This document shows positions 21,938 to 32,794 of a stretch of 64,000 nt of DNA, one piece after another. The DNA is taken from assembly GCA_010645155.1 (NCBI GenBank), contig JAAGOF010000055.1, positions 1,869,734 to 1,933,733 on the forward strand, written 5' to 3'. The notes under the pieces are model-generated. The model searched no databases. It was not told where the DNA came from and saw only the letters and a list, made by a program, of their open reading frames with translations. How positions within the stretch are numbered: the first letter of the stretch is position 1; every line of letters begins with the position of its first letter. This stretch comes from Tigriopus japonicus. Its lineage: Eukaryota > Arthropoda > Copepoda > Harpacticoida > Harpacticidae. The translations under genes and the position numbers were made by a program.

Positions 21938-24900
21938 GCCCATTTCGTCTCCGCCCTTCGGAATATTGCTGTTGAGGAGCTCATGTCTGATCCTTGGGGG
22001 GTTTGAGATACGAATACTATTGATTCGTCTCGAGCCTTCAGCCGTCATTAAAGATGCTCAAAAGGATTGTTCCAAAAGAATGACGACCCCTGGTGAATTG
22101 GCATCATGAATGTATTCATCCAAATGAAAATATTTTGAAAGCACCATTCATGCTGAAAACCCTTGTGTAAAACTTGAATCATGGTCTTAGAACCCGGCTT
22201 CAGTTTTTTTTAAAACTTTATGACTAGTTGCTCCAAGAGGGATTTTTTCCGATGGAATCATGCGGATCACATAAACCTAAAACTTTTTTTTAAACTGGTG
22301 ACTGGTTGAACCATTCATTTACAAATTGTCTATAAGTAACTTACAGTAGTTTATTGTTTATTGTTAAAACCACTCCAACACCACGAAGTGGTTGATAAGG
22401 GAGTAAAGGTAAAATGGATATAGATGGGGTTGAATAAGCCAAGGATTATGAAATATTTTGCAAATTGCCGTGGAAGAAGTTAAGCTGCCGTTTGAAAGAA
22501 GGGAACGAAGTCTCCGAACGCAAGAACAGAGGGAGGGCATTCCAACTTGTGATCACTCTTACAAAAAATGATTTTTGCTTGGCGATGGAACGAGCTTGGG
22601 GAATCCAGAGGTGTTCGGATTGTAAAAATGTATAGTTGACACTTCAGAATTACTTCAGTGTAAGTTGCTACACTGTTAGTGGAGATAAATTTTTCAGTGT
22701 TTAGTACACATGGTAAAGTAACTTTTGGTCTACTTCTTGGCAAGAGCCTTCCAAGCTATCATGTAAAGCAGTTCTAAAATGAACAAAACTTGACTTAAAC
22801 TTCATCTTGGAACATGGTTCTAATGGGTACTTACAGCGCAGAGGGCAAACTTGTCTAGAAATGCTTCATTGAAATCGTTTCCCACAAATATAAATGTGCA
22901 TTGTTGCAAGTGATTCATTGGTTCAAACCATCATAAGTACATAGTCAAAATAGTCTCACAGTTTAAATTGACCATTGTGCTTTAAAATATGTTAATTGAA
23001 TCTGAACCATATTTAATGAAGCTGGGCTTCACTTGCTTATCCTCTCACAAAGATAATGTTTTTTTTCTTAGGAATATTTATTTATTTATGTTTGTGTATT
23101 ACATGGTAGCCTTAAAACATTAACCTAAAGACATTGTTTTCTGTAATTCTAAAAACAAAAAAAAAGAGTAATTGACTTCACAATTTGCACGAAAAGGTAT
23201 TTTGGTTGGCAATTTAAGTACATGTTGAAATGTTTACTTACAAAACACATTTTGTCTATACTGCATATCATTATGATTATTTTTGTTTCATTCCAGTCAA
23301 ATTGGATAAAATACATTAACACTCAAAATTAATTTTTCAATCAATTCCAAAGAAATGTAAGATACCAAGCACAATTAATGACAACTTTTGTTTCTGAAAC
23401 TGGGGGGGCCAGGGTCCCCAAAGGGGGCCCTGAGATCCTCTATAGGGGCTCTGAAGGATTTTTTTTGAAAATTGCCAAATTAAAATGTTCATAAATTATT
23501 TTGATATCAATCACTCCTCCTTAACTATGCTCCAAAAGAATTTTTTTGTTTATTTTTTCAAATTTAAGTAACTTATAAAGTGTTTTGTGCCCCAAGAGGA
23601 AGTTTGTATGATGTCAATACCCTTATCTTGGCAGTGTTGGATGTATTATGTTCCCAAGTATCATAATCTTTCTTTGGGACAGAATATTCCTTTATCTGCC
23701 ATATGATCATTCTGGTCAAAAGTGAAACTTGTAAAAAATTATGAAAATTGGAGTCAGTACTCTCTCTCTATTGAGCTCTGTGGTTTGGGCTAAAGCATAA
23801 CAATTCTCCCTCTGTATCCATCAAATCCTAGAGCAACCAAAAACCACCACAGGTCCATTAATAATACTCAGTCAACATTTGAGGCATTTTAGTTTGTCCA
23901 AAACTGATGGTTGACTGTTGCAATCTTCAAAAATATGTGTAACATGGGAACTGCAAGCTGTTGCCGCATGAAATCCACTAGATGGCGCACTTTATGACCA
24001 TACTTTGTTATTATAGTGCTCTATCAAATCCAAAAGAGAGAAAAAAGAAATCCATCCCAAGCTGGAAATAAAGAAAAAAAACCTCTGGGAATGGAGAAGT
24101 ATCACAAAAAGAAGTCATTTGAAGCACTGATTTCTACAACACCAAAACAATTCTTGAAATCATTTAAAACCACCACTTCTGATGTTTTGGAAGTAAATTG
24201 ATGTAGGTGCTTGGTCACTAGCCGTGTTGTTGTTGTTTTTAGTGATATTTCACAAATCAAGTGGTTTGAGACTTCTTTTGCGACAAAAATTTGATGTCTG
24301 CGACAGTGTCACTAAAGTCTCCATATTTAGTGGTTTGGGATAACTATATGAAACGTAAGTGATAGAAATTGTGTATAGTACTAAGTGGTATTCCTCCAGT
24401 GTCACAATAAACCTTCTCTAGAACTGGCCAGTTTCAGCAGTAAACCGGGCCAGAAACCTTTCAACACTTCTGGAAGTATATCCATGAGGATGGTATTACT
24501 TGGAGTGGGATCGAGTGAGGGCCCGTGGGGGGCCTGTTATCACGTCCGTGTTAATTTTCCTGCGTGATAGCCTGGGCTTAATGAAGAAATGCAACATAAT
24601 TGGGATAAATGTCGTTTATTTTTTACAAAACCTATAAAACAAAAGTTCACAAGGATTCCATGAGCAATCATTGATGCTCAATTGATGTCTCTCAAAGAGT
24701 TGAAGCTGTGTTATTTGATTGTTTTAAGTCAAATATATGCAAACTCTTGATCCACTGACTAGCGTTATGTTGATGATTGTCCATTTTTGTTGAAGACAGC
24801 ATGATTTTTATCATTGGCGTAATGGCATTCGCCATTTTATTTTTGGTTAAGGGCATTCTTCACTTCATAGAATGATGTAAATTTTCTTCTCTGTCTCTAT

Positions 24901-25897
24901 TTTCAATACATAGGATTCTTAAGGTTCTTAAGACAAAAGAAGACTGTAAAGTGTTGAAAAAAGATACAGAGAAGAACATTTAAATCATTGTAGAAAGTGA
25001 ATAATCCCCTTGAACAAGGCCAATGACAAAAACCATGTTAGAAACCAAGAAAGAAAAACTCAGAATAACTCAAGCAATTGTCTACAACTCGTACTCATTT
25101 GGAATTGTCAAGTTCAAGAAGATGTGCCGTGTAGAAATCATCAACTCCTTAAAGGCAACCAGATTTTAAAGGAAGAGATCATCTCACCCCTCGGAAGATG
25201 AATCGTATTCGCCTTAATATAAAACCGATGTTTATTTGGTTTGAAGGACCTTTTGGTATTCATTGGTTTGAGCTCAGATTGATCCAAATTTTGAATTAGG
25301 CTTTACTAGTAATGTTTTATACATTTAAAATGAAACATCCAATTGTCTAAGCAAAACTACAATAACATTCAGCTGCTTGTAGATCACTTTGCATACTCAT
25401 AAAAGCTAGTTATCTCTCAAATTGTAATGCTGGTTATCTGCAACTAATTTTAATGCTTTAATTCGCAGGAATGTTGAAATGAAATTAGTTAAACAAGTGC
25501 TATATGCTTTGCAAAAGGTCGAAGACAAGGATGAAAAAAGAATGAAGATAGTATGTGTAACGACTTTTTTTTTGTTTGCCTCAGTCCTACAGGGAGCAAC
25601 ATGAACATAAACAGCCTAAATTTCTCGCTCTATTTGTGCACATCAAGGGTTAGTAGTATCTTTGGTGTCCGGGCCCACCCAATTTCATTTTTGTTAAACA
25701 CACAAACGGTCGTGAATATAAATAATGGACCAATGAATGTAGTAGACCTACAGGGTGCTCAAAGGGAACCACAACAGGCACAAGTAATATTTCCCGATTT
25801 AATTATTTTGATGTAATGAAAATGTACATTTCTTTTTTCATTTTTCTTGCGGATTTTTTACTACCGCTACAAGGAATGCGATTCCCTGTAAATTGAA
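21938..25897. other. AT-rich intergenic DNA without a recognised gene
   Basis: Four kilobases with no family-level match on either strand. There are poly-A/T tracts and a short G/C patch at 23401-23440 (GGGGGGGCC and GGGGGCCC words). Short open frames here have low-complexity, Lys- or Phe-rich translations and are not supported. Confidence 0.55.
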
Positions 25898-26125
25898 GGA
25901 TTTCTCCCGACAGCTTCAATTCGATCCCCAACAGGATTCGAACCTACGCCGTCTGGGGAAGCACTTACACTCGGCACTTATAAGAACGCGCTAGTACGCG
26001 TGGCCACTCTATGGATTTCTCCCGACAGCTTCACTCCGATCCCCAACAGGATTCGAACCTACGCCGTCTGGGGAAGTACTTACACTCGGCACTTTTAAGA
26101 ACGCGCTAGTACGCGTGGCCACTCT
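25898..26125 (-). repeat. Tandem pair of 113-bp tRNA-related units (SINE-like)
   Basis: Units at 25898-26010 and 26013-26125 are nearly identical (a handful of differences). On the minus strand each carries GGTTCGAATCC, a perfect pol III B-box / T-arm, preceded by CTAGCGCGTTCTTA and GTGGCCACGCG, which resemble a D-arm / A-box region. A clean cloverleaf is not obvious, because the T-stem needs G.U pairs and the acceptor pairing is unclear. A tRNA-derived SINE head or tRNA pseudogene duplicated in tandem is more likely than working tRNA genes. Confidence 0.6.
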
Positions 26126-26229
26126 GACTTCATTTAGCCTGATTTGAATCACATATTGATATCATACACTTTAATATGAAGCAACTAAGGGAAATAGACT
26201 CCAACTAACACGTTGAGTTATGTATATTT

Positions 26230-26557
26230 TAGTGATGTACCGAAAGCGCTTTCGGCCGAAATTTCGGTTTCGGTTTCGGTTATGCCTACCGAAACCGAAA
26301 GCAGACAAGCACTATGTAAAATGGAGTTTGACAACAAAATTAAAAAAAAATTGGTCCAAAATCCTCTGAAATTTAAGTTTTCCGATTTTTCAAAATTTGC
26401 GACTACCCAACATCGAACACATGAGCATTCTAATTTTTAAAGCAGATTTTGCATTTGAACAATTTTGTAATCAGCTGCTTTCGGTTTCGGTTTCGGTTAA
26501 GCCCTCTTTCGGCCGAAACTTTCGGTTTCGGTTATGAGCCTTTTCGGTCCATCATTA
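26230..26557. mobile_element. 328-bp hAT MITE with perfect 8-bp target site duplication
   Basis: The left tip is TAGTGATGTACCGAAAG. The right tip, read on the other strand, is TAATGATGGACCGAAAAGG. GTATATTT flanks both sides exactly (26222-26229 and 26558-26565), the 8-bp signature of hAT insertion. Subterminal parts are packed with TTTCGG/CCGAAA words in opposite orientation, probably transposase-binding repeats. No coding. A decayed relative lies at about 34369-34560. Confidence 0.88.
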
Positions 26558-26565
26558 GTATATTT

Positions 26566-27028
26566 ATAGTTTATACTTTAAAATCAAAAGCACTTCGTCG
26601 CAAACCTTGAATTCAGACCTCTAGACACTCGAAAAGGACTTCTTAAAACCGAAACGACTCACTACCACCTGGCCAGCTTAGCCAATAATTGGAACGTTTG
26701 AGAATGTTGAGGTGCCAATGCATTTGCAAGCAATGTTCGAGGATCGACTATTGAAAAGTTGGTTCCGACTTTAGTTCCGACTCTAGATTGGTTTTTGGGT
26801 TTTTGGATCCAAGAATCCAAAGAAACGATCAAATTCAGATCCATTCCTTCAAACTAGCCTTTTTTGAAGGGTTTTCGCCATGATTAGTTTATGGCAGTTC
26901 AACAATTACATCTTTTTTTATTGTTTGAGCCCAAAATGGCCTAGAATAACTCACGTCTGACAAATGGCACAATATCAAGGTATAAAAAATGGCCTTTCCT
27001 TTGAGATCACAGAACATGGCCATAGATT
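26566..27028. other. Spacer downstream of BORCS6
   Basis: No gene recognised. It contains the 3' flank of the minus-strand BORCS6 gene. Confidence 0.5.
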
Positions 27029-27874
27029 CTAAGCCTTGACGTTGGCCACGGCCTCGTACATATCTAACAACCTCTTGATCTCTTTCAATTGTTCGCCTAA
27101 CTTGTAAGCCGGAGCCATGGATTTGTTAAGCTCCTCCACTTTGGCCATGACTTGGTACATGGACTTGATATTATTGTCTACCTCGTCACACGTCTTGCAC
27201 ACACCATCCCGATACGTTTCAATGGTCTCGACGGTCAGAGCTGATATGCTTTGCAGGATGCCGGACAGGTTCTCCACTAGTCCATCCACGGAAGTGGCCA
27301 AGAGTCTGGCATCGTTCTCCAGACTGGCCAAAAGCAGCGGATCGATCATACTAGGTCGACCATCATCGGGATTTAGGGGGTTTAAAGGGCGGAGCCGTCG
27401 TCTCGGACTCTCCATAGGCGATAGATTTGTCTGGTCTTGATGCTCTTGCTGCCATTGAATGGAGTCTTGTACGAGCTTGGAAGTGAGATATTGAGTCGTA
27501 GCATTGGCCGTGTCATCTCGAGGAAGGGCGATATCATCCGTCTGATCATCGAGTGGGTTTTCCTCGGAATGATGAGCCAACAACTCGTGTTCCTCACGTT
27601 CCAACGAGGTCATGGCCGTTTCCGGGGGCATTTGGGTGTCAAAGATTTCATGATAAGAGGCGGACATGTCGCTACAACTCCCTCCCGCCCCTTTGGGCCG
27701 AGCTGCGGGGATGGGAAACGCCCCCGCACTTGGCAATTCCTCAGGCGAGCTCTCTTCTTCCGAGGATGAGTGGGCGATAATCATTTGACCCATGAGATGG
27801 TCCAATCCGGGCTGGCCTGAAGGATTGGAGGGGCCAAAAGGCCGATGTTCCACCGTCGGGGTCCGCTCATCCAT
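27029..27874 (-). CDS. BORCS6: BORCS6 (BLOC-1-related complex subunit 6, lyspersin)
   Basis: A single-exon protein of 281 aa, starting at the ATG at 27874 (MDERTPTVEHRP). The first ~170 residues are acidic, Pro/Ser-rich and probably disordered. The C-terminal ~110 residues form the conserved helical part: an LLLASLENDARLLATSVDGL start, an IKSMYQVMAKVEELNKSM centre and a KEIKRLLDMYEAV end. These match the C-terminal domain of BORCS6/C17orf59. The protein belongs to the BORC complex on lysosomes, which recruits ARL8 and couples lysosomes to kinesin. It shares a 169-bp divergent spacer with the thioredoxin gene. Identification rests on the C-terminal domain alone. Confidence 0.75.
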   Translation of the reverse strand: MDERTPTVEHRPFGPSNPSGQPGLDHLMGQMIIAHSSSEEESSPEELPSAGAFPIPAARPKGAGGSCSDMSASYHEIFDTQMPPETAMTSLEREEHELLAHHSEENPLDDQTDDIALPRDDTANATTQYLTSKLVQDSIQWQQEHQDQTNLSPMESPRRRLRPLNPLNPDDGRPSMIDPLLLASLENDARLLATSVDGLVENLSGILQSISALTVETIETYRDGVCKTCDEVDNNIKSMYQVMAKVEELNKSMAPAYKLGEQLKEIKRLLDMYEAVANVKA

Positions 27875-28043
27875 GGCCTGTGGATTTCTGGTCTTGTTTC
27901 CAGTCTTGATTCTAAACACTAACTTAGAAAGTAGGTTGCTTCGAGACCTTCCTTATCATCACGCAACCTCATGCACGGTCATGGCAGTTTAGAACCACAA
28001 CAAGAACACATTTGACATCATCCATCCATTTTCATTTTGAAAC
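27875..28043. promoter_or_regulatory. Probable bidirectional promoter of BORCS6 and TXN2
   Basis: Only 169 bp separate the two divergent start codons, so both untranslated leaders and the promoter elements must lie here. No clear TATA box. A loose palindromic stretch around 27955-27980 is visible but not diagnostic. Confidence 0.6.
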
Positions 28044-28460
28044 ATGTTCCTTCAGAAATTGATGGTTCAACCTTTGACCCTCGGAGGGCGTGGCTTGATC
28101 CGTCGATGTTTGTCCACGTCCTACGCTCGACGAGACACCTTCACCATTCAAGATGAGGAGGACTTTAAGGCCAAAGTCTTGTCCAATCCGGACCCGGTAA
28201 TAGTGGACTTTAGTGCGACTTGGTGTGGACCTTGCAAGATGCTCACGCCCCGTTTAGATGCGGCCATTGCCGCCACCGAAGGCAAAGTTCATTTGGCCGT
28301 GGTGGATATCGATGAATTGGGCGATTTGGCCATAGATCACGGCGTTCAAGCGGTGCCCACTGTGATTGCCATGAAAGGGGGCAAGGAGGTGGATAAGTTT
28401 GTTGGACTTTTGGATGAGGACAAATTGGCTGCTTTTGTTGAAAAAGCGCAAGCTAGTTAG
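28044..28460 (+). CDS. TXN2: Mitochondrial thioredoxin 2
   Basis: Single exon, 138 aa, ATG at 28044. The first ~30 residues are Arg-rich, free of acidic residues and amphipathic, as in a mitochondrial presequence (RGLIRRCLSTSYARR). The thioredoxin fold follows with active site WCGPC (Trp60, Cys61, Cys64) and cis-proline 105 in AVPTV. Reduced by thioredoxin reductase 2, it donates electrons to mitochondrial peroxiredoxins and keeps protein thiols reduced. Length and layout are usual for arthropod TXN2. A polyadenylation signal lies 48 bp after the stop. Confidence 0.93.
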   Translation: MFLQKLMVQPLTLGGRGLIRRCLSTSYARRDTFTIQDEEDFKAKVLSNPDPVIVDFSATWCGPCKMLTPRLDAAIAATEGKVHLAVVDIDELGDLAIDHGVQAVPTVIAMKGGKEVDKFVGLLDEDKLAAFVEKAQAS

Positions 28461-28507
28461 TTAGCCTATCCAAGGAGTGTAAATCATACATGCATTAGCT
28501 GGTTTAG

Positions 28508-28513
28508 AATAAA
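28508..28513 (+). terminator. AATAAA polyadenylation signal of TXN2
   Basis: Canonical AATAAA 48 bp downstream of the TXN2 stop, in the 121-bp convergent spacer before the cystinosin stop. Confidence 0.6.
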
Positions 28514-28581
28514 ACTATGGAAAATGTCGATTTATTAAAGATATTATGTGAGCTGATCCGTCAAAGAGGGGGTCTCTCTCC

Positions 28582-31112
28582 TTACAAATCTTCGACGTTG
28601 TTTTCGTGACCAATGTCTTCTTGTTCCTCTTGATCTTCATCTTCGCCGGCTAAAAGCTCGTGAGGCACGGCGTTTCTAAATAAAAAAGAATCACATCCTT
28701 AGTGTTGCCCAATCTTTTGAACCACGAAATGAAAGTGACTTTTATGCTACCTATATAACACATAATGTTGGAGCATAAAGAAGACGTCGAAGAGTATCGA
28801 GAAAAAACCCAATCCAAACTTGGTGGGATCGCCGAATATTGAACCCCAATCGTCTATGAAAAAGAAACCATAAATGAGTTTATTAAGTAAACGCCAATCT
28901 ATGTAGCTAGTGATGGGCCTAGATATTTGTCTGGATATTTATCAGGTATCAGGTGTCAGGTACTTGTAATAGGTAAAATAATCTTACCATTATTGAAGGA
29001 CAAGATCAACATCTGACCAATGCTCAAGGTGCCTCCCGTGAAATCTAATAGAATATTGCCGATGCTCCAACCATCCGTGCTTTTTCGTCGGTAGTTCATG
29101 AAGGCTTGTGGCACATATTTCATCAAAGTAATGGCCAATTTAGCGTATGAACACACGTACAGGAAATCCAGCCACATCATGACATGGCTCAATGACAGGC
29201 ACAAACTGACGATGATGGTAAGCCCGATGCCAACCAGAATCAGCCGGCATGTTTTTGAAACCGTTTGCTGTGCGCGCTAAATTAATTCAAAGAAAAAGTT
29301 GCAAAAATAGTGCTGCTTCTCAAGTAGCGGAACCACATACCTCGTAGATAAAGCACTGTCCCATAGTAATTAGGCAGCATATAACCGCGTGCAAGGCAAA
29401 TATAACATCGTTCAATTGCACCGGATTGATCCCCGTCGGATGGCGTTCATAGTATTCATTCTGAATTTTTTTTAAAGATCATGCTTCACGATTTTAAAAG
29501 TGTAATTATCACACACAAAAGTTACCTGAATTGGAGTGATGTAATACAACGCAATGTTGAACACCCCGTAGAAAATGAATCCCATGATGTTCAAGGCCAA
29601 AAAGTCAAAGTTCAAACCAACGACGCTAGACATCGAATTGGAGGAATAAAAAAGGAACTAGTAATTTGGGCATGGCAAATAACGCACCTTTGCCTCTGCC
29701 AATTTTGGAAAATTTGGGGATAGAAAGAGGCCGACCAAGCCACGAAGTAAAGCCATCCCACTACATCGCTCAATACGTTCAACCATTGGGCTCTGGACAC
29801 CGTGATTCTGATAAATGCATTCCTTACACTGTAAAACAATAAAACGGACCCTAAGATGAACGGAAAGCAAACACTTTTTGCATCGAACTTGTGGCACAGT
29901 CGGTTCACCCGCATGCTTTCCTTAACTCATCGACTAATCCATTCTACACATGGACAGACAAATAAGAAACACTTGTGATATTGCTTAACATGGTAATCAT
30001 CATCGTGCTCGCCATCATCATCGTCATATGAAGAGCTCAAGATGTGCTCGATCAGCTCAAACGAACAATCTTAGATCGAAGCACCCTTCATCTCGCCGTG
30101 CTGTACTTTCGGATCCTTGCATTCAGGAAGAACTTATTCCATCACAAAACTGTTTCACAAGAACAAACCGTCTCAAAAGTAGAGAAGCATTCTCGTTTAT
30201 CACACGGCAAAGAGATTTTTAGCCCCGCGGCTTCATTTAGCATGATTAAGTACACTTAAACGAGCTGATAAAAGATTGTTTGCTGAAAAAAGATGGTTCA
30301 AAATATTTCATCTAATGGTGCTACTCAACGGCTTTAGTGGTCAGATGTGATCTGAAAGACTAGGCCATTTGAGCCAGAACCAGCACATGTGGGAAAAGTT
30401 GCACGCGCCCCATTTTGATTTTTTGACTTTTTTTCCCCCCCATTTTTGATTTGAACTAAAAGCACACCTGAAATAATTAATTTTATACTCCCCTTGACCT
30501 TCTGCGCAGCGCCCCTGGTAATCATTTTTTAGAAACTTATGCGTCAGCTACCTCTCTTCTTGAGGATCATTGGAAGCTTTTGACTAATGATCATAATAGA
30601 GTATCGAATTTCGATCAATAAAAAACTGAGAACTTCATAGACTTTGAACTTTGACTGTTTAGTCCAAGGAGTAAGAGAATATCATTTTTCTTTGTCCCAA
30701 CTTACTCTAAATCCTCTTCTGTACTATTCAACATAAGGACCGTATCACCAAGTTTCACCGGGACCAATGGGACAAAGAAGGACGCCTCAGGACCCACCAA
30801 ATCAAGATCCGAAATGTTCGCCACAATGTTCCACGTTTGAAACACGAAACTCACGGTGGCATCAAAAGCCGTCTCGTTACTATGGAGCTCGGCTCTGACA
30901 GTGGCATTCTGTCCTAAAATCACGGTCACCTGTTGCGTGTCCACGCGGAGCACGCCCCTATACCCGCCCTCAAGAGGGGTGGAACCAGCCGTAGCCATGG
31001 CCAAACCACCTGAGGATCAAAAAAAGTTCTCTATTTTCAGTTTGAGTGGTTAACTTAAAATTATGTGTTTCCGATAAATACTTAATAACCAAACCCATGG
31101 CTGAATGGCCAT
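28582..31112 (-). CDS. CTNS: Cystinosin, lysosomal cystine/H+ symporter (PQ-loop)
   Basis: Eight exons: 31112-31082, 31009-30706, 29828-29688, 29625-29526, 29460-29341, 29276-28988, 28853-28751 and 28675-28582. They give 393 aa. The first tiny exon joined to the second yields a signal peptide, [19 protein letters not shown], followed by a ~110-residue lumenal domain with N-glycosylation sites (NAT, NET, NIS, NST). Seven membrane helices follow, with the two PQ motifs at 149-150 (ASFYPQ) and 288-289 (KYVPQ) and the family blocks FDFLALN and [15 protein letters not shown]. It exports cystine from lysosomes using the proton gradient. The tail ([16 protein letters not shown]) is acidic and lacks the GYDQL-type sorting signal of the human protein. 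The longest intron (29829-30705) holds an ATC/CATCAT microsatellite near 30000-30030. A TAGTGATGGG hAT-like word lies at 28909-28918 in another intron. Confidence 0.93.
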
Positions 31113-31600
31113 CTTGGGAGAGAGAAAGATGATTCCGCCAGATGAATGAAACGCCTCTTCTTAAAATTCAAGCAAGAGGAGGCGGAGGTAATTGACAGAG
31201 AGATTGCTTTTGACAAGATTTTGCGTGCACTCGCCACTCGCTCGTCCGCAAATAGTATGAGAACTCCAACATGAGGGTGTCATTATTTTCCGAGGGAATG
31301 GCTGCGCAAAAAATCTTGATTATTTATCACTAATCAAATACGCTAACTTACCAAGATTTTAATTCGCTAGAATTAGAAGTAAAGGAGCTAAAAGGACTTT
31401 AGAGCCCTAAAGTGACTAAAAAATTGCTCAATGACAGGTTTTTCTTTGATGGAACATTACTTCTGGTTTTCAATATTTTACTTGTTTGAAGACTGTGTTG
31501 GCCACCCCTTCGAGTACCATGTGTTGCGAAACAAAGATTTGATAAATAAAGTTCACACATGGTTTGCAACATTTCCATTGTTCATAAATATAATCTAGGC
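31113..31600. promoter_or_regulatory. Divergent promoter region of CTNS and JMJD7
   Basis: 488 bp between the two divergent start codons, AT-rich toward JMJD7. An AG acceptor-like end (AATCTAG) directly precedes the JMJD7 ATG. No specific element identified. Confidence 0.45.
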
Positions 31601-32722
31601 ATGGATCCAAGGGTCAAGCCGTCCTTGATCCAATTATCCGAGGATGCCCGAGGTACTAATACAAAGAGGAAAGTCGTCCTTCAAAACTGATTGATAATGA
31701 TGGCTTGGTTTAGATTACTATTTAACGCCTCGTGTGCCGGAAATTGACGGGATCACACCCACCGAGTTCCTGCGTCAATGGGTGGGATCGAATCAACCGG
31801 TGCTCATCAAAAATGCTATCGCCCATTGGCCAGCACGGAAACGATGGACTCGGGAATACCTCAGGTAGATGAGTTCATAAATTCAAAGAGCGATTGTAAC
31901 ATGACAAATGATTTACGTCCCCATTTAGATCTAGAATGAAAGATCGCGTGATTGGCGTGGCCTTGACTCCGGATGGTTATGCGGATGCGCCTAAAGATGG
32001 CCTTTTTGTCATGCCACATGAGCAAAATATGACCATGGGGGACTTCTTAGACGCTCTGGATCATCCTGAAGAAGGAATCATTCACTACGTCCAACGGCAG
32101 AATTCGAATCTAACCCATGATTTTGAGCCGTTGAGAGAAGATGTGATGGAACTCGATTGGGCCTCGGAGGCTTTTGGCTCGAAGCCCGACGCGATCAACT
32201 TCTGGATGGGCGACCAACGGGCCGTTACATCAAGTATAAAACAGTTCAATAGGTTAATCGAATGTATCGAAAAATCGGCTCAATGTAATTTCAGCTCACA
32301 AAGACCCCTATGAAAATATCTATTGCGTGGTCCAAGGCCACAAAGATATCATTCTCCATCCTCCGAGTGATTTGCCCTGGATGAATTACGAACTGTACTC
32401 GCCCGCCATTCACGTAAAAACCGACCAAGGTTTCTCGATCCAACCATTAGCCAATGATCCACCCATCCCGTGGATTTCAGTTGACCCCCTCGATATTCAA
32501 ACTCAATCCGAAGACTATCGGAAGTTCGCCAATCCCATGCATGTCCGTGTGGAAGCGGGAGATGCCCTATATCTGCCTAGTTTGTGGTTTCATCACTTGC
32601 GCCAAAGTCACGGGTGCATCGCTGTGAATTTCTGGTATGATATGAAATTCGATTCGAAATTCAACTACTTTAACCTGCTCCAGAATCTCTGCTTTCCGGA
32701 TGTCTTCCGAGCAAAAAGTTGA
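31601..32722 (+). CDS. JMJD7: JMJD7, JmjC-domain (3S)-lysyl hydroxylase
   Basis: Four exons (31601-31652, 31714-31864, 31929-32233, 32295-32722) give 311 aa, against 316 in human. The JmjC iron ligands are His171 and Asp173 in THKD, across the last splice junction, and His269 in SLWFHHLRQ. Other family blocks are VALTPDGYADA, LHPPSDLPW, YELYSPA and GCIAVNFWYDM. JMJD7 is a 2-oxoglutarate/Fe(II) oxygenase that hydroxylates a lysine in the DRG1/2 GTPases; a protease role on histone tails has also been proposed. It is a short JmjC-only enzyme without added domains. Its 3' end faces the SAP30BP 3' end across 72 bp. Confidence 0.93.
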
Positions 32723-32794
32723 AACCGTACCTTATGTACAGTGTTTCGCTTGTCACTATATTTGAATATGAGTTATGATCACGGAGATGGGCAT

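Noticed and set aside
25898..26125. Two functional tRNA genes
   Set aside because: The B-box is perfect, but I could not draw a good acceptor stem or anticodon arm; described as tRNA-related repeats instead.
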